This document shows positions 46,471 through 57,693 of a DNA stretch of 64,000 bases, one piece after another; the stretch's first letter is position 1, and each line of letters opens with the position of its first letter. The position numbers and the translations under genes are program-made. The stretch lies in the NCBI GenBank assembly GCA_964030785.1, contig OZ034971.1, forward strand, positions 44,192,304 through 44,256,303, written 5' to 3'. The notes below the pieces were generated by a model, which saw nothing but the letters and a program-made list of their open reading frames with translations, was not told the origin of the DNA and ran no database searches. The DNA comes from Siderastrea siderea. Taxonomy: Eukaryota; Cnidaria; Anthozoa; Scleractinia; Rhizangiidae.

Positions 46471-46563
46471 GTTTTCTGCAAGTGGCGTGATATTGCTAAG
46501 ACAATGAGGGAGAAAGTATATGATGATGATATGGAAGAAGAAATCGATGTGTTCGACTTAGAG
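46471..46563 (+). CDS. Large transposase-like gene: acidic exon
   Basis: 93 nt, phase 0 both sides, between TTCTGTTTTAG and GTTAGT. It encodes VFCKWRDIAKTMREKVYDDD, then an acidic tail EEEIDVFDLE. Confidence 0.6.
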
Positions 46564-46719
46564 GTTAGTGCACTGGTTCGTAATTGTATTGGCCAAGCAG
46601 ACGATTTATACGGCATAGTCAGCCTTATTATTGTAGTTGTTAAGTTGTTGTCCTTACCTGCGAACTTATGGTGCTGTAAAGGTTAAATGTGTTATTTATC
46701 ATTGTTTTCTAACTTACAG

Positions 46720-46936
46720 TGTAAGGAGTGGGGTTTTTATCTCAGAGAGTTGTTTGGACTAGGCCTTGGAACCGGCGATTACGGCCATTTGACTGTTGAA
46801 CACGCGTCCATGTTGCTGAGAAATTTTAGATCGCTACGACATTACAGTAATCAAGGTTTTGAGGCGGCGCACAAACTGCAAAAACAGATTTACAGCAGGA
46901 CCACTAATCACGATGGCAGTGGTGAAGCTACTTCGT
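46720..46936 (+). CDS. Large transposase-like gene: candidate catalytic Glu exon
   Basis: 217 nt, phase 0 to phase 1, after TTTTCTAACTTACAG. It encodes LTVEHASMLLRNFRSLRHYS and then NQGFEAAHKLQKQIYSR. The Glu in the GFEAAHK helix is my candidate for the third DDE residue; RAG/Transib-type enzymes have a similar E followed by a basic helix. The cluster TTNHDGSGEATS ends the exon. Confidence 0.65.
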
Positions 46937-47271
46937 GTAAGTTAACAGTACATTTTCAACCCGCTTTGTCAACGCTAAATTAACTCTGTCCTAAATAAGT
47001 CCAATGAATGTAATGGTTCTTATGAAATTATGTTTGAATTAAGTTTGAATTAAGTTTGAAACTATGAACTGATTATCACAAGCTATTACTTTAATAACTC
47101 TAATGATAATAGCGATGATGATTGTTCGTGATTCTCCCTAGGGAAATTACCTGTCGTGCATTTATTAGTATTTGCCTGAAGTAGGTGGCTTTTACCTTTA
47201 TCGATTGCAAACAGAACAGTTCTTTGAAAGGAAGATGAGCTATTTTTATGTCATATTTATTTCATATTTTG

Positions 47272-47273
<2 letters not shown>

Positions 47274-47318
<45 letters not shown>
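47274..47318. repeat. (AAT)n microsatellite
   Basis: About 15 uninterrupted AAT units in an intron of the large gene. Confidence 0.9.
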
Positions 47319-47321
<3 letters not shown>

Positions 47322-47361
47322 CAACGACAACTTTGACTATTGCTGTGTATTTTTGCTTCAG

Positions 47362-47448
47362 TGGACCAAATTTTAACGCATCATTATGCAGAGAAGCTGC
47401 TGTATTTGAGGCTGTGCTTCAGAAACGCTAAAGAGTGTGCAAAAAAAG
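47362..47448 (+). CDS. Large transposase-like gene: helical exon after Glu
   Basis: 87 nt, phase 1 both sides, after TTTTTGCTTCAG. It encodes LDQILTHHYAEKLLYLRLCF and RNAKECAKK. Confidence 0.65.
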
Positions 47449-48139
47449 GTGAGACTGCTTTAGACCACTAAGGAAACTAATGTTGTCGAGAGGATGTCTT
47501 CTTATGCAGCTCCTCTTAACACTGTTCGAATAACGCGCGAAGCGAACACGAACCTAAGGCTGGGATATTCGAACGGTTATTTATTTTTATAGTGCACCTA
47601 TCCGGTTTCCGTTTTCCCCCTAGGTTCCTATGTTGCCTACCATAAAGGTTGAATCGGATAAAAAATCTCTTGTTGTTCGACTATGTATAATCGTTGTTTC
47701 TTTTTGCTTTGCGGGCTTGTCGATATAGATTGCAACTCGTAAAAACATACAGCTATACGACACACCAAAACATGTAATAAGATGTACTTATGATTATTTG
47801 TGATAACGTAGGTACGTGTAACACTGATATGTCATGATAAAGAAAAGAACGTATAACAGATTAATAAGCACATCAACAACATGGAGAAAAAGACTCTCCA
47901 AACCCAACAGCGAAGTGATATCTAGAAAACCTAGTCGACAGCATCGATGCGGTGTTACGTACACTGATATTTTAATTGTAACTCCATATAAAGCACGACT
48001 ATCAGTGGCAAATTTCTTATCTTTCAGTTCACTGTCATCGTTCTTGTACTCAGGGCTTGTGAGTTTCTTTCTGTGGAATAATTTATAATTATGTGCTTTT
48101 AATTAACCCGTTGTTCTTGTTTGTTTGTTTTTTTTGCAG

Positions 48140-48684
48140 GAAAGAAATTTTACTACAGAGGATGTGGCTGGAAGAACTCAGTGAGTACTAAGAACTGGAG
48201 TGAAGTACACAAACGATGGATCGACGTAATGGACGAACTTTTTACGTCTTTCATGAGCAAAGACTACCTTACTTATGAGTACTCAGAAAATCTGTGTTGC
48301 CTCGTAACGGATGATGATCACCCACGCCTTGAATACGACGACGCAACTTGGGAAAATGTTGTCAAGCAAAAAATGACGGAACGTGAATTGCTTGAAAACG
48401 AAACGCCGCGTTCACGAAAGGCAAAGAAGACGCACATCCCGAAAAAAAGTCGGAGAAAGTTGTTCAAGTACCGTAAAGGCGATAGGAAACGTGTTAATTC
48501 GTCCGTTGTTTCTTCGCCATCTTCTGGTTCTGCGTGTATGCCTACCTCTTACAACAGGAAAAGGAAACTGGGATCAACATCTTCGCCCAAGCGAAAGCCG
48601 TCGTCGTCGTCATCAGACACCCATGGCAAAGTCGCAGAATACGAGCGTCCCCAAGACTCGGCGCTGTCTCTTTATGTTGCGTGA
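48140..48684 (+). CDS. Large transposase-like gene: C-terminal exon
   Basis: Phase 1 in after a strong TTTTTTTTGCAG acceptor; open to TGA 48682-48684. It begins GKKFYYRGCGWKN, then a folded-looking stretch (HKRWIDVMDELFTSFMSKDY), then a basic Ser-rich tail with RKRKLGS and SSSSSDT. The same Lys/Arg/Ser then Ser-Asp-Thr pattern continues in the next frame as the start of the protease ORF. So the two were probably one reading frame before a one-base slip between about 48560 and 48680, unless the protease starts separately. Confidence 0.65.
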
Positions 48685-50182
48685 CAGAAAACGCAAACAG
48701 GCATCACCATTAGCACTGTCGTCCTTAAAACGTAAACGGTCATCAACACCACTAGCAGCTTGCTTGAGAGATCTGCCGTCACTGTCCCCATCAGATAAAT
48801 CTCCGCCATCATCAGACACAAGTGGCTTACTAACGTCAGCGCCCTCTGTTAGCACATCGCCATCGTCAGACACGAGTGCTTCACTCAATTCAGCCCCTTC
48901 TGGTAGCACCCAGCCATCATCAGACACCAGTACTTCACTGACGTCATCAGTTAGTACACCACTGCCATCAGACACAAGCGGTCTACTGACACCCGCATCC
49001 AGTACACCCCATACATCAAACTCAAGTGGTTTTCCGTCACCAATACCCTGTGCCGATACACCGCCTCCATTATGTTCGAACGCCTTGCCGCCATTTTCTA
49101 CCCTGTTCTCTTCTACATGTCCAAGGGAACTACTGCTGACATGTAAACTTCCTCCTGTCGATTGCAGTATAACCGTACAGCAAAACAGGCTGGTGAGGGT
49201 TCCTGATAATTTCGTGTACACCAATGTTGTAGGACTCAAAGAACGTCCACCAGCTTGTGTAGTTAAAGCTGCAGTTAATCTCTTAACAAAGGAAAAGAAG
49301 TGTAATGACAAAAAGGGGAAGCCAATAGACCTGGAAGGGGAACATAAAGATTTGGGTGTCTCGATCGGTGAACTGGGAATTTTCTCCCGTACTGGACTGG
49401 GACAGCTTGAATGGCTCGGGGAGGTGGCCGAAATGCAATACAACGTACAAGACGAAAAGAAGTGGGTTATGGAGTCTCCAGATAACTTGGACAAGCAATC
49501 AAGAGAAAATATTTTTCAGCTGCTGTACAACTTTGCCCTGAAACAATTGGTGGCGAAAGAGGGCAAATACTCTGTTGATGTACGGGCGTTCAGCAATCTG
49601 GCTTTAGAGAGGTACATCGATGACTCCGTTATAGATACTGCCATAGCCAGACTGCACCGCCAATGCACCTTCAAAGAATCTGTACTCTGTCTCCCAGCAC
49701 ACACAATCACCTGGCTTGACACTGGTGATGGGGATTTCATCCACGAGTGTTTTCAGGAGAAGCTGCTAGATGTCAAGCCTGAAATGCTCCGTTTGATACT
49801 TCTTCCCGTCAATATGAGTGATATGCATTGGGGACTTATGGTTCTTGATGTTCACAATAAAGAGGCGTTCTTTGATGACGGCCTTAAGTGGAACTTTCCA
49901 AGAATATCTTACGTCCATCGAATTATAAGAGAAGTTCACTCCGAGTTTCCAGATTGCGATAATTTCTCTTCAAAACAATGGCGTAGCTTGGAAACATTCA
50001 AGAGATTTGGGATGCCAAGGCAACCAAGTAATGGTCAGATTGTTGGAAGCGGCAGCTGTGGCGTCGGGGTCATTTTATCGGCTAGAGATTTCTTGATGTC
50101 TGATCAACCTGTTCGACCTTCGTGGACTTTCGATAAAATGACTTTGCTCAGGAAGGAAATTATGAAACTTCTGTGTTTGTGA
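48623..50182 (+). CDS. Ulp1/C48-like cysteine protease region
   Basis: The frame is open from before 48383. The ATG at 48623 lies in a favourable context (CACCCATGG) and starts MAKSQNTSVPKTRRCLF. An imperfect tandem repeat of Ser/Pro/Asp/Thr units (PSSDTSGLLTSAP type, about 48795-49010) links to the catalytic part. That region has RYIDDSVIDTAIARLHRQ, the His in MSDMHWGLMVLDV (~49825), the Asp in AFFDDGLKW and the Cys in GSGSCGVGVILSARDF (~50057). This His-Asp-Cys order is that of SUMO/ubiquitin-like proteases (Ulp1, family C48). Such domains are fused to or carried by several transposon groups (for example Kaonashi-type MULEs in plants). Product length from 48623 is 519 residues. Confidence 0.75.
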   Translation: MAKSQNTSVPKTRRCLFMLRDRKRKQASPLALSSLKRKRSSTPLAACLRDLPSLSPSDKSPPSSDTSGLLTSAPSVSTSPSSDTSASLNSAPSGSTQPSSDTSTSLTSSVSTPLPSDTSGLLTPASSTPHTSNSSGFPSPIPCADTPPPLCSNALPPFSTLFSSTCPRELLLTCKLPPVDCSITVQQNRLVRVPDNFVYTNVVGLKERPPACVVKAAVNLLTKEKKCNDKKGKPIDLEGEHKDLGVSIGELGIFSRTGLGQLEWLGEVAEMQYNVQDEKKWVMESPDNLDKQSRENIFQLLYNFALKQLVAKEGKYSVDVRAFSNLALERYIDDSVIDTAIARLHRQCTFKESVLCLPAHTITWLDTGDGDFIHECFQEKLLDVKPEMLRLILLPVNMSDMHWGLMVLDVHNKEAFFDDGLKWNFPRISYVHRIIREVHSEFPDCDNFSSKQWRSLETFKRFGMPRQPSNGQIVGSGSCGVGVILSARDFLMSDQPVRPSWTFDKMTLLRKEIMKLLCL

Positions 50183-50254
50183 TCAGGATCCAATTACAGT
50201 TCACTATTTTTACATACGTCGTACACGCCCTCAACTTGTGCCGTTCAATCCTCA

Positions 50255-50545
50255 CAAATGAAAGGTAAAGTCAAAAACGAGCCAAGAAGGCCCTTACGGC
50301 CGGAGCTTATCCCGGTTTCTGTAGCATGAAACAACTGAGAGTATTGGTACTCCCACCTGGATGGGATGCTAGTCCATCGCGGGGTTACTCCCGGTACCCA
50401 CTTTATACACCTGGGTGAAGAAAGACGAAGTGGAATAAAGTTTCTTGTCTAAGAAAACAACACGATGGCAGGGACTGGTCCTCGAACCAGCAACCTTCAG
50501 ATCTGAAGTTCAACACGCTAACCACTTCCCCCGTGCCTCCACTCC
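50255..50545 (-). repeat. tRNA-derived SINE with conserved middle
   Basis: Reading minus from about 50540, the head has GTGGTTAGCGTGTTGAACTT (A box) and GCTGGTTCGAGGACC (B box). It is followed by an unrelated body that includes TACCGGGAGTAACCCCGCGA then TGGACTAGCATCCCATCCAG. This last phrase is common in interspersed repeats of marine invertebrates as I remember. No coding potential. Confidence 0.65.
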
Positions 50546-51075
50546 ACACGCCCGTATCTCCACCTCCCCTTGTGCCTTTCAAGCGTCACAAAACCTCTAC
50601 CGTCCGTCCTCGAATTGTATCGTTCAAACCTCACTCACGCAGCCGGGCTGACCCTTGTCACTTGATTTGTTTTGTTATACCTTAAATTGAGAGTATTTAT
50701 GACTTGGTAGCATCCTGGCGACAATGAGTTGGGTTGGTGACCCAATGATACCCCCTGGAAAGGCTTAAGTCTAGCATTTTTGTTGTCCTTTGTCTGGGAA
50801 GAAAGGCGAGCTGGGGTAACCAATCCCTGGGGAGTCCCCCACAAATGACACAAGTGCTCTGACTTTAGTCTCAGGATAATACCCTTGTGTGCTTAAGATG
50901 CAAGGGGGGGACCAGGAAACCTGAAAACATGAAGTTTCAAATTATCTCATACCGTTAGCTAAGTATAGTGATAACATTTGGCTCGTTAGTTCGGTATGGT
51001 CGTGATTTACTTCTCGATTTTTTTTTCAGGCTTAATCGCTGTTAGCTTTCTTCCTTCTCAGGTTATAATGAGAGA

Positions 51076-51131
<56 letters not shown>

Positions 51132-51512
51132 AAAGGCTGTGACATATATATATAATAGGTTTTTTGCCTTCCTACAAATGTGTATAAAACGTATATTTTG
51201 TCAAAAGAAGGTGCAGCCGAAAGAAAAAACGAAGAGCGAAGAAAGAAACTTTCGATCATCCTCAGTGCCGCCAAACAACTGAGCCATCCACAGTTAGATC
51301 TAGTAAGGACAATCATGAATTTCGCCGCTTGTCTAAAGCACACTATGTTTCGAATGCTGTAAATAGACTGACTGAACAATAGTTTTTATTATTTTCAATA
51401 TTAATTTATCTTAGTAGCTTCTACATTATAGTAATAGTAATGTATACATTACAATTATTTAGATATTTATGTAACATAGAAGAGCCAATTAATTTTTGGA
51501 GTGTTATTAAAC

Positions 51513-51545
<33 letters not shown>

Positions 51546-51839
51546 ATGAAAGGAAGAAAGAAAATAAAATCGACAACGAACTTTGTAGCTTTACTTGTTC
51601 ATGTTTGATTTTTAACAGTCCTTCGCCCTTTCTTGCTCAGTTTTAGAGCAGTAAACTTTTAGACAGCTGAATGGATTTTATGATCATTCTAACCCCAAAG
51701 CCCCAGGAACGAGTCTGGAAAGGATTCTTTCAACTTGTGATTATCCGTAGATTCTTACCAGTTGAGGGAATACTTATTTGAAGAACTCATCCAGTAGCAC
51801 ATAACGGCCATGTAAAAAATCGAAACAGATTCCTTCTGG
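50546..51839. other. Non-coding, simple repeats
   Basis: Contains a (GA)n run at 51070-51128 and (TTA)n at about 51513-51544. A short ORF at 51180-51362 lies between them without splice borders and is not called. Confidence 0.55.
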
Positions 51840-52335
51840 TCAGGTGAAAAATTATCTTAAGCCCCCATCCATAGGCACCCATAACGGAGGTGGGGGTGGG
51901 GGAGCAATATAAATGGAACTCCCCGTTGCTTATACTTCGCTTGTCGCACATGTGACATCTACGTACGTTTCATTTCCATGCGGGACACGATTAAAAACTC
52001 ATCCACAATTTCCACTGATAGAACCCAACTTAATACAGTAAGGAAAACCACAGTTTGAGAGGGGACTGCTCAGTAGCGTTCATATTTAGAACCGGTGACA
52101 CTTCAGCCTCTTTCATCCACGCGCTGAAAACTTAGAACCAGTTAGGCAGTTCATCCACGAAGGAGGTGGGGGTGAGGGACTGAGGGGGATTATAAATGGA
52201 ACTTCCCATTGCTTATGCTTCACCTGTCGCACAAGTGAGAACTACGTTTCATTTCCATCCGTGGTGACAATTTAAATGTTCATCCACAATTTCCACTGAT
52301 AGGACCCAACTTAGCTTTCAAGTTTAGAGTCGATT
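51840..52335. repeat. Direct duplication of ~200 bp
   Basis: Two copies with shared blocks TATAAATGGAACT..CCC, GCTTATACTTCGC, CATCCACAATTTCCACTGAT and AGAACCCAACTTA, at about 51905-52035 and 52190-52315, separated by related sequence. Confidence 0.65.
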
Positions 52336-52399
52336 TCATCCACATGCTGAAAACTAAGAACCAGTTCCTGTACTAACTGCCAGATTTGGCTTTGAAATA

Positions 52400-53177
52400 A
52401 TGCATCAGTCAATTCCAGCTGCGCCCATCCCCCCCCCGAGCAACTGCGGGGCATTTGCGTGCCTTGTCAGTCCCGGGGGTGGGGCATTAGCAAATTTGGC
52501 ACGGCCCGGGGGTCGGGCATTTGCCTACCCCCGGGCTTTTGACACTCATGTGGTTTCCGACTCAAAATCCAAACATAGAGGATTTTATCGCGGCAGATTG
52601 GATCGTCTGCCAAGGACTGGACAAACTTGTGGAGGTTTTCTCGATTTTATGCATTTCTTCATTGCTCATCAAGGCACAACTATCATTTAATATAGCGAGA
52701 TCGGGAACGATCAACGTGAATCGACGTACGCATTCTTCTTAAGGATTTAAATAAAATTTAGTCGCGATGATTCTTAAAACAAAACATTAAAGTAACAATC
52801 AACTATCATGTAGTATTGTTGTCTGTGAAGTATTGAAATATCATCACTTGGCATTTATACTAACTTTATTAACATCGGATAGTGCCGTTACAAACAATAG
52901 AAGACGGAGAGGTAGGCCTACAGAAATGAAAAGTCACACATAAAAATGCTGAAAGTGGTATTATTGTGCAATGAATGAAAACTGCTGCAGTGTTGATTGG
53001 GGACGTACGATCCCGGGGGCAGGGCATTTGCCCTCTTCCTTCGTCCACACCGCGGGGCATTTGGCAGCTAAAGTGTCCCCACCCCCGGGAATTTGCCATC
53101 CGAGAGAAAAAAAATGCTAATGCCCGGGGGTTAGCCCGGGGGGGGGCATGGGCGCAGCTGGAATTGACTGATGCATA
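52400..53177. mobile_element. GC-rich non-autonomous DNA element with ~30-bp TIRs
   Basis: Both ends read ATGCATCAGTCAATTCCAGC followed by TGCGCCCAT in inverted orientation. Near each end are several CCCGGGGG / GGGGCATTTGC clusters, far more GC-rich than the neighbourhood. No ORF of note. I could not settle the target duplication because the termini are themselves palindromic (ATGCAT). Confidence 0.7.
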
Positions 53178-55555
53178 ACGGAATTAGTTACCGATCGCCA
53201 GGGGAATTTACCTCAATGCGTGACCAGTCTGCACTTTGATTGTGTTTTGAAGAAGCTGAAAAAACGTATACAGTGCTTTCATAAACATTTCCAGCAGTAA
53301 CAAACTATTATCCGATGGATTACTTTCATTTCAACTGAACTGATACGAAACCTTGAATGGCTGATGGCGAAAAAGAACAAACTTAATATGTAGAACCAAC
53401 GCGGCGTCCAGGTCCCTGTGCCTCTGTACAAAAAAGGAAGAAGAAAACAGCAACAGACAGTGAATGCGATGCATGGTAGTCAACTTCTTCGTTTACACAA
53501 GCAATTTTCAATGCTATGCACAACATCGCTTCTTGTTTTATTCTATTTTTTTTTTATTTGCGTGGGCCGTATGCAGTTAACATTTACTGGATAGAAAGAA
53601 GCCACGTTTAGCCATGAAGTACACCTTATGAAGAGTAGCCACTACTGCGGTCGGTAGCATTTCAGCGTTGATATTGTGGTTCGATCGGAAGAATTGGCAA
53701 GTATATTTCTGATCTCTAACGCCAGGAGAGTGTACATACTAGTAAGTAGGGTGTATTTTCCTCACGGACTAATTTGAGCAATTAGACCAGTCATAAAGAG
53801 CCTTTATTTAATTTTATTCAAGCGCTTTCTATTTCATGTCTCCAGCGCTTTCCTGTCGATGTCACGTCTCAAACTGCAGTAACTATGAAACGTCATGGAT
53901 AAAGATAGACCTTAATTAAAACTTTGAGTAAATTGTTTTTCACACCTAAAGATTAGAACACCTTCGCGCGAATATTCACGCCTTTAAGTGGAACGGAACT
54001 GATCACCAGAACAGATTTAATTACATTGGAATGCTGTAACTCACTGGGCTTCACGCGGAGATACCGGACTAAAAGACTGGTATCTCAGCGGGATCCCAAG
54101 GTATTTTTTGGTTGCTAAGAGCGTCTGGCTCGTTAAAAAAACTTTCTTAACATGTAAACCTGTAAATATGCAAGTGAATTTATTTTTTATTGTTATTTAA
54201 GCCTTTTTTAACTTTTATTTTAGGGAAACGTTCTTACTTTTACGTTTTATTTGCTTTTATTAACATCTTGAATAAACATGAATGTAAAGGAAATGTAAAA
54301 TACTTTTCACTCGGATGCAAATATAACACAAAAGCTGAGTGACGAGAGAAATTAAAAAGTCTGATCACGCTACCACGAGGCATTCAACGCAAAATAGTTC
54401 CTTTAGGCTGAGCCAGTCAATTATCTGATGACAATGAGTGCTGATACCGACCTTAAACTAAACTCGGCTACAATCTCGAACACGTTGCGTTGGAACAATT
54501 TTCTCAACGCCACTAATTCACCTGTCTGTATTCGCGGCTTCCTCGTCAGTGTTGTAATGAGTAGGCCAATTTTGGCTGCTGCTGCACATATACACTGGGG
54601 AGGCGGAAAGTGTTCCAACAATTGTGTCAGAAACCATAGATACTCTTACAGGGCTAATTACACATAGTTAATAGAGCCATGTGTACCACGCAAGATGGGA
54701 AAAACTACTAAGGAAAACACTCTTTAGATGCGGCTTAAAAGCGGAAACGTATTCAACATCTAATCAAGTGGTACTGGTCGAGGAAAAGGTACAAAAAAAC
54801 ATAACCAGCCTTTCCAAAATAAAGAAAGCCTAAAATTAAAAAGGCATTGAAGAAGGATATTGATCGGCATGTTTTTCGTTTCTACGTCACTCATTCGTCA
54901 GAAATTATCGATCATTCCATAATTTAAAAGACTCGATGTTCAAGTTGCTAATGAATCTATTTCTATATTAGGAAAACTGAACTTCTCTCTTAATTTTTTT
55001 TTTCATTTCCGTTTTTCTCCTCCCGACGCTCATCGTTGTTGTAACCTTTTTTCGCACGATTTTCGTCAAATCTGCATCCAAAGGTATATTGCCCTTTAAT
55101 GCACTGCCACAGAGATGCTTTGAGTTTCTTGTTGCCAAATTTGAATAAACATTAAGCTGACCCCGTCGTCCAAATTAAACGGAAAAGGGTATGATAACCT
55201 CATAATTATTTTTATTTTCTCTAGGGTTTATTTTCCTTAATTTGCGGTTCGTTACCTTAAACCCGCGAAACTAATTTACACGAAGGAAAAGCAAGGGCAT
55301 AAGTGGATTGTCCGGGTATGATCGCCCGTGTGAGTGTATCCCCGAAAAGGACTTTTGGTGACAACAGTGCCTGACGACCCGACAACCTTTGCAGACGACG
55401 AGGAAGTCATTACATGTATCACTTATCGGACTTCCGCAAAGGTTGGCGAAACGTCAGTCATTGTCATCAACAGTCCTTTTCAGGCCTCAACTCACTCGGA
55501 CGATCACAGACAATCTACAATTTTCACGACCAATGCCGATACCCTCAAAATTCCC
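53178..55555. other. Non-coding stretch
   Basis: About 2.4 kb without a supported gene, exon or clear repeat. ORFs at 54421-54667 on both strands are mutual shadows. Confidence 0.5.
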
Positions 55556-55607
55556 AATTACGCAGTTTGTGTGAGCACCCTTTCTTAACAAAAACATTAC
55601 TTTGTAC

Positions 55608-55948
55608 TTGGCGGAGAGGCATTAAGCAGCTCAATAGCGTCTTTTGCAATTAAATGGGGAAAGGTGTATTTCATCTGGCAGAATTACTTGCCAAAATCTT
55701 CATTTGTGACATTGGAAATTTCCAGAATAAACTCAGCTTGTAGTGACCTGTGCCTGCACTCGTCCTTTGGTTGTTCCTTTATGACATACTTTGCGTTGTT
55801 TTGCAGGGTGCGGTTTCCATGGTGCCTTGTTAATGCTGGACCAAACAAACAACCTGCCTCCGAAAGCGCTGAGCATGGGAGAATTACGTTGGAGAATTCT
55901 ACGGCGGAAATATTTTTTTTTGTGCTGCTCTTATATATCCCTTTGGCC
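55608..55948 (-). pseudogene. Degenerate copy of Ig exon 2
   Basis: Clearly homologous to 14464-14802 and its 3' flank (from about 55556). The protein-like frame reads GCLFGPALTRHHGNRTLQNN, with the core Trp changed to Arg, and ends with a stop in place of the Tyr before the second Cys (FGK*FCQM, TAA at 55684-55686). The donor context changed from CCAG to CCAA before GTAC. Apparent selection has lapsed on two residues essential for an Ig fold. The upstream flank is not shared, so the duplication boundary is near the acceptor. Confidence 0.75.
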
Positions 55949-55949
55949 C

Positions 55950-57693
55950 TGAGAGAAAAATATTCAAGAATATTCAAGAATATTCTTGCCTTGAATACGT
56001 GATCGTGGCTCAGTAGAATCCTAGGGTATTCGGAGTGCACACCACACCTGACGTATACTGGAATATTCGAGTGAAATACGCTCGAATACCCCCTGTTCAT
56101 AATCAGTCGTGGATGTTCTTAATAGGATACTTCGGTAAACGTCGTCCTCCTGGCGTATGACAAGAAAAAGACGAAAGTTTAAATATTGCTTGTATACAGG
56201 TGCAATCTCAGAGCGCGATTAAGAATTAACAAAACTGAGAAAGCATTTATCGTCGCATCATTGACAGCTCCACTCATTTCAGCTGTCGTTCTGTAGTTCA
56301 TCTAAAGCTCTCACTGATTGTTCTACGAGAAAAAAAATTGCGTCTTTTCTCAAACTTATGTCCACGGGAAACGTAAGCGACGTCCTTCATGCAACTTTAA
56401 ACGTTAAGCAGATTTTCAACGCCCCCACAAAAACTTTGCGCAAGTTTCCGCATATTAACCAAACGTAAGGTACGTCGTTTACGGAACTTAACGCATCTTT
56501 ACTGAACGTAAAGCACGTCTTTTACGGCATCCTTACAAAACTGGCAAAGCACTTCTACTACGAAGCTTTACGCTTCTGTACGGAACGTAAAGCACGACGT
56601 CTTTTACGCAACTTTACGCATCTTTACAAAACGTAACGAACGTCTTTCACGCAACTTTCCCATGCATCTGTAAGAAACCTAAAGAATGCGGTCCTCTAGA
56701 TCTACGCACTTTAACGCCTCTTCACGAAAACTATGAAGTCACCCCCGCAACATATGGCGCGCCATATAACGCGTTCTTTTAAATTTGAATTGACCTTAAC
56801 GCAAAACCTTGTATTGAAATTTGTCCTTCTGTAAGGAAATCTTATTCTTTTAACTTATCAATCAACGAAAACAACTCAAGAACAACTAACTACATGTGCG
56901 CATGAACTGAATGCGGAAAGAAAATTTTAGATTACTTTGTTTAAACCGGTTTGTTTCGAACCCAGTGAGCAATTTAGTTCGAGCTCTTTGGGTAATTTGA
57001 TCATTTCCAGTCATTTTATCAAGTTTGGACACAAATTTCTGCATAGATTGCACTGGTTTATTTGAACCAGTTGCAGTTGCAACCCGGCCGCACAGTTGAG
57101 ACTAGTTGAGACATTTCATTCAGCTGGATCATGTCAGTTTCAGTTGGCTCATACAATCTGGCTGAGTAATTTCGATCCGATTCAGCTATATTCATGTTTG
57201 ATACAGTAACAACTGTATCAAATCACCTTTTTTAATCACAAGAGCAGATCGGGTCGTTTGATTCATTGGGCCATTTGATCAGGTTGTGGTTGGTTCACTT
57301 GAATCGTTAAGGTTTATACGAACTGTTTGAATGGTTGTTTTGTTTGACCCAAGTGAGTAATTTAATCTTATCTGAATAGGTCGTTTCGTTAAATTGGGTC
57401 ATACGACCTGTTTGCACCAATAGATCACAAAGGGTCGTTAAATCCACGTGAACCACTTAATTATGTTATGTGGTCGCATCATGCATTTGATCTTGGTGCA
57501 TCATTCGATCGGGTTACGTTTAGGTCATAATATCTGTTTCAAAAACTAGGGCAAGTAAAAATTCAAGAAAAATCCCAAATTTCATTTTGTTTTCAAATTC
57601 TGCAAAACAAGTACAGATAGTTCCATGCGAAAGTACTGCTGATGAGATTTCATTTGAATGGTCACACTAGGATTTCGTACACAGACTCAAAAG
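55950..57693. other. Non-coding; degenerate repeats
   Basis: From about 56380 to 56660 an irregular ~50-60-bp repeat contains ACGTAAAGCACGTCTTTTAC and CAACTTTACGCATCTTTAC. From 56950 to 57540 a second irregular repeat is built around TTTGATC, GGTCGTTT and CATTTGATC. No gene. Confidence 0.55.

Larger units (their letters stand above)
28272..50182 (+). mobile_element. Candidate giant transposon: DDE-like/Ulp1 gene with nested antisense genes
   Basis: A chain of plus-strand exons with matching phases extends from about 28.3 to 50.2 kb. It encodes a coiled-coil N-terminus, a DDE-like transposase core and a C-terminal Ulp1-like protease region. A C2H2-finger gene and a protein-kinase gene lie antisense in one intron. 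The 5.64-kb IS3-like element 29252-34895, a TTAA-flanked MITE and a 120-bp minisatellite are later insertions or expansions. I did not find terminal inverted repeats for the whole unit, so treating it as one mobile element is inference from its transposase-like core and gene content. The borders given are those of the coding part only. Confidence 0.4.

Noticed and set aside
48613..49494. 293-codon reverse-strand ORF
   Set aside because: Exactly opposite the Ser/Pro/Thr repeat part of the protease gene; its translation is the shadow of that repeat and it has no domain.
51032..51379. ORF with a long Ser-Leu repeat
   Set aside because: Translation of the (GA)n microsatellite.
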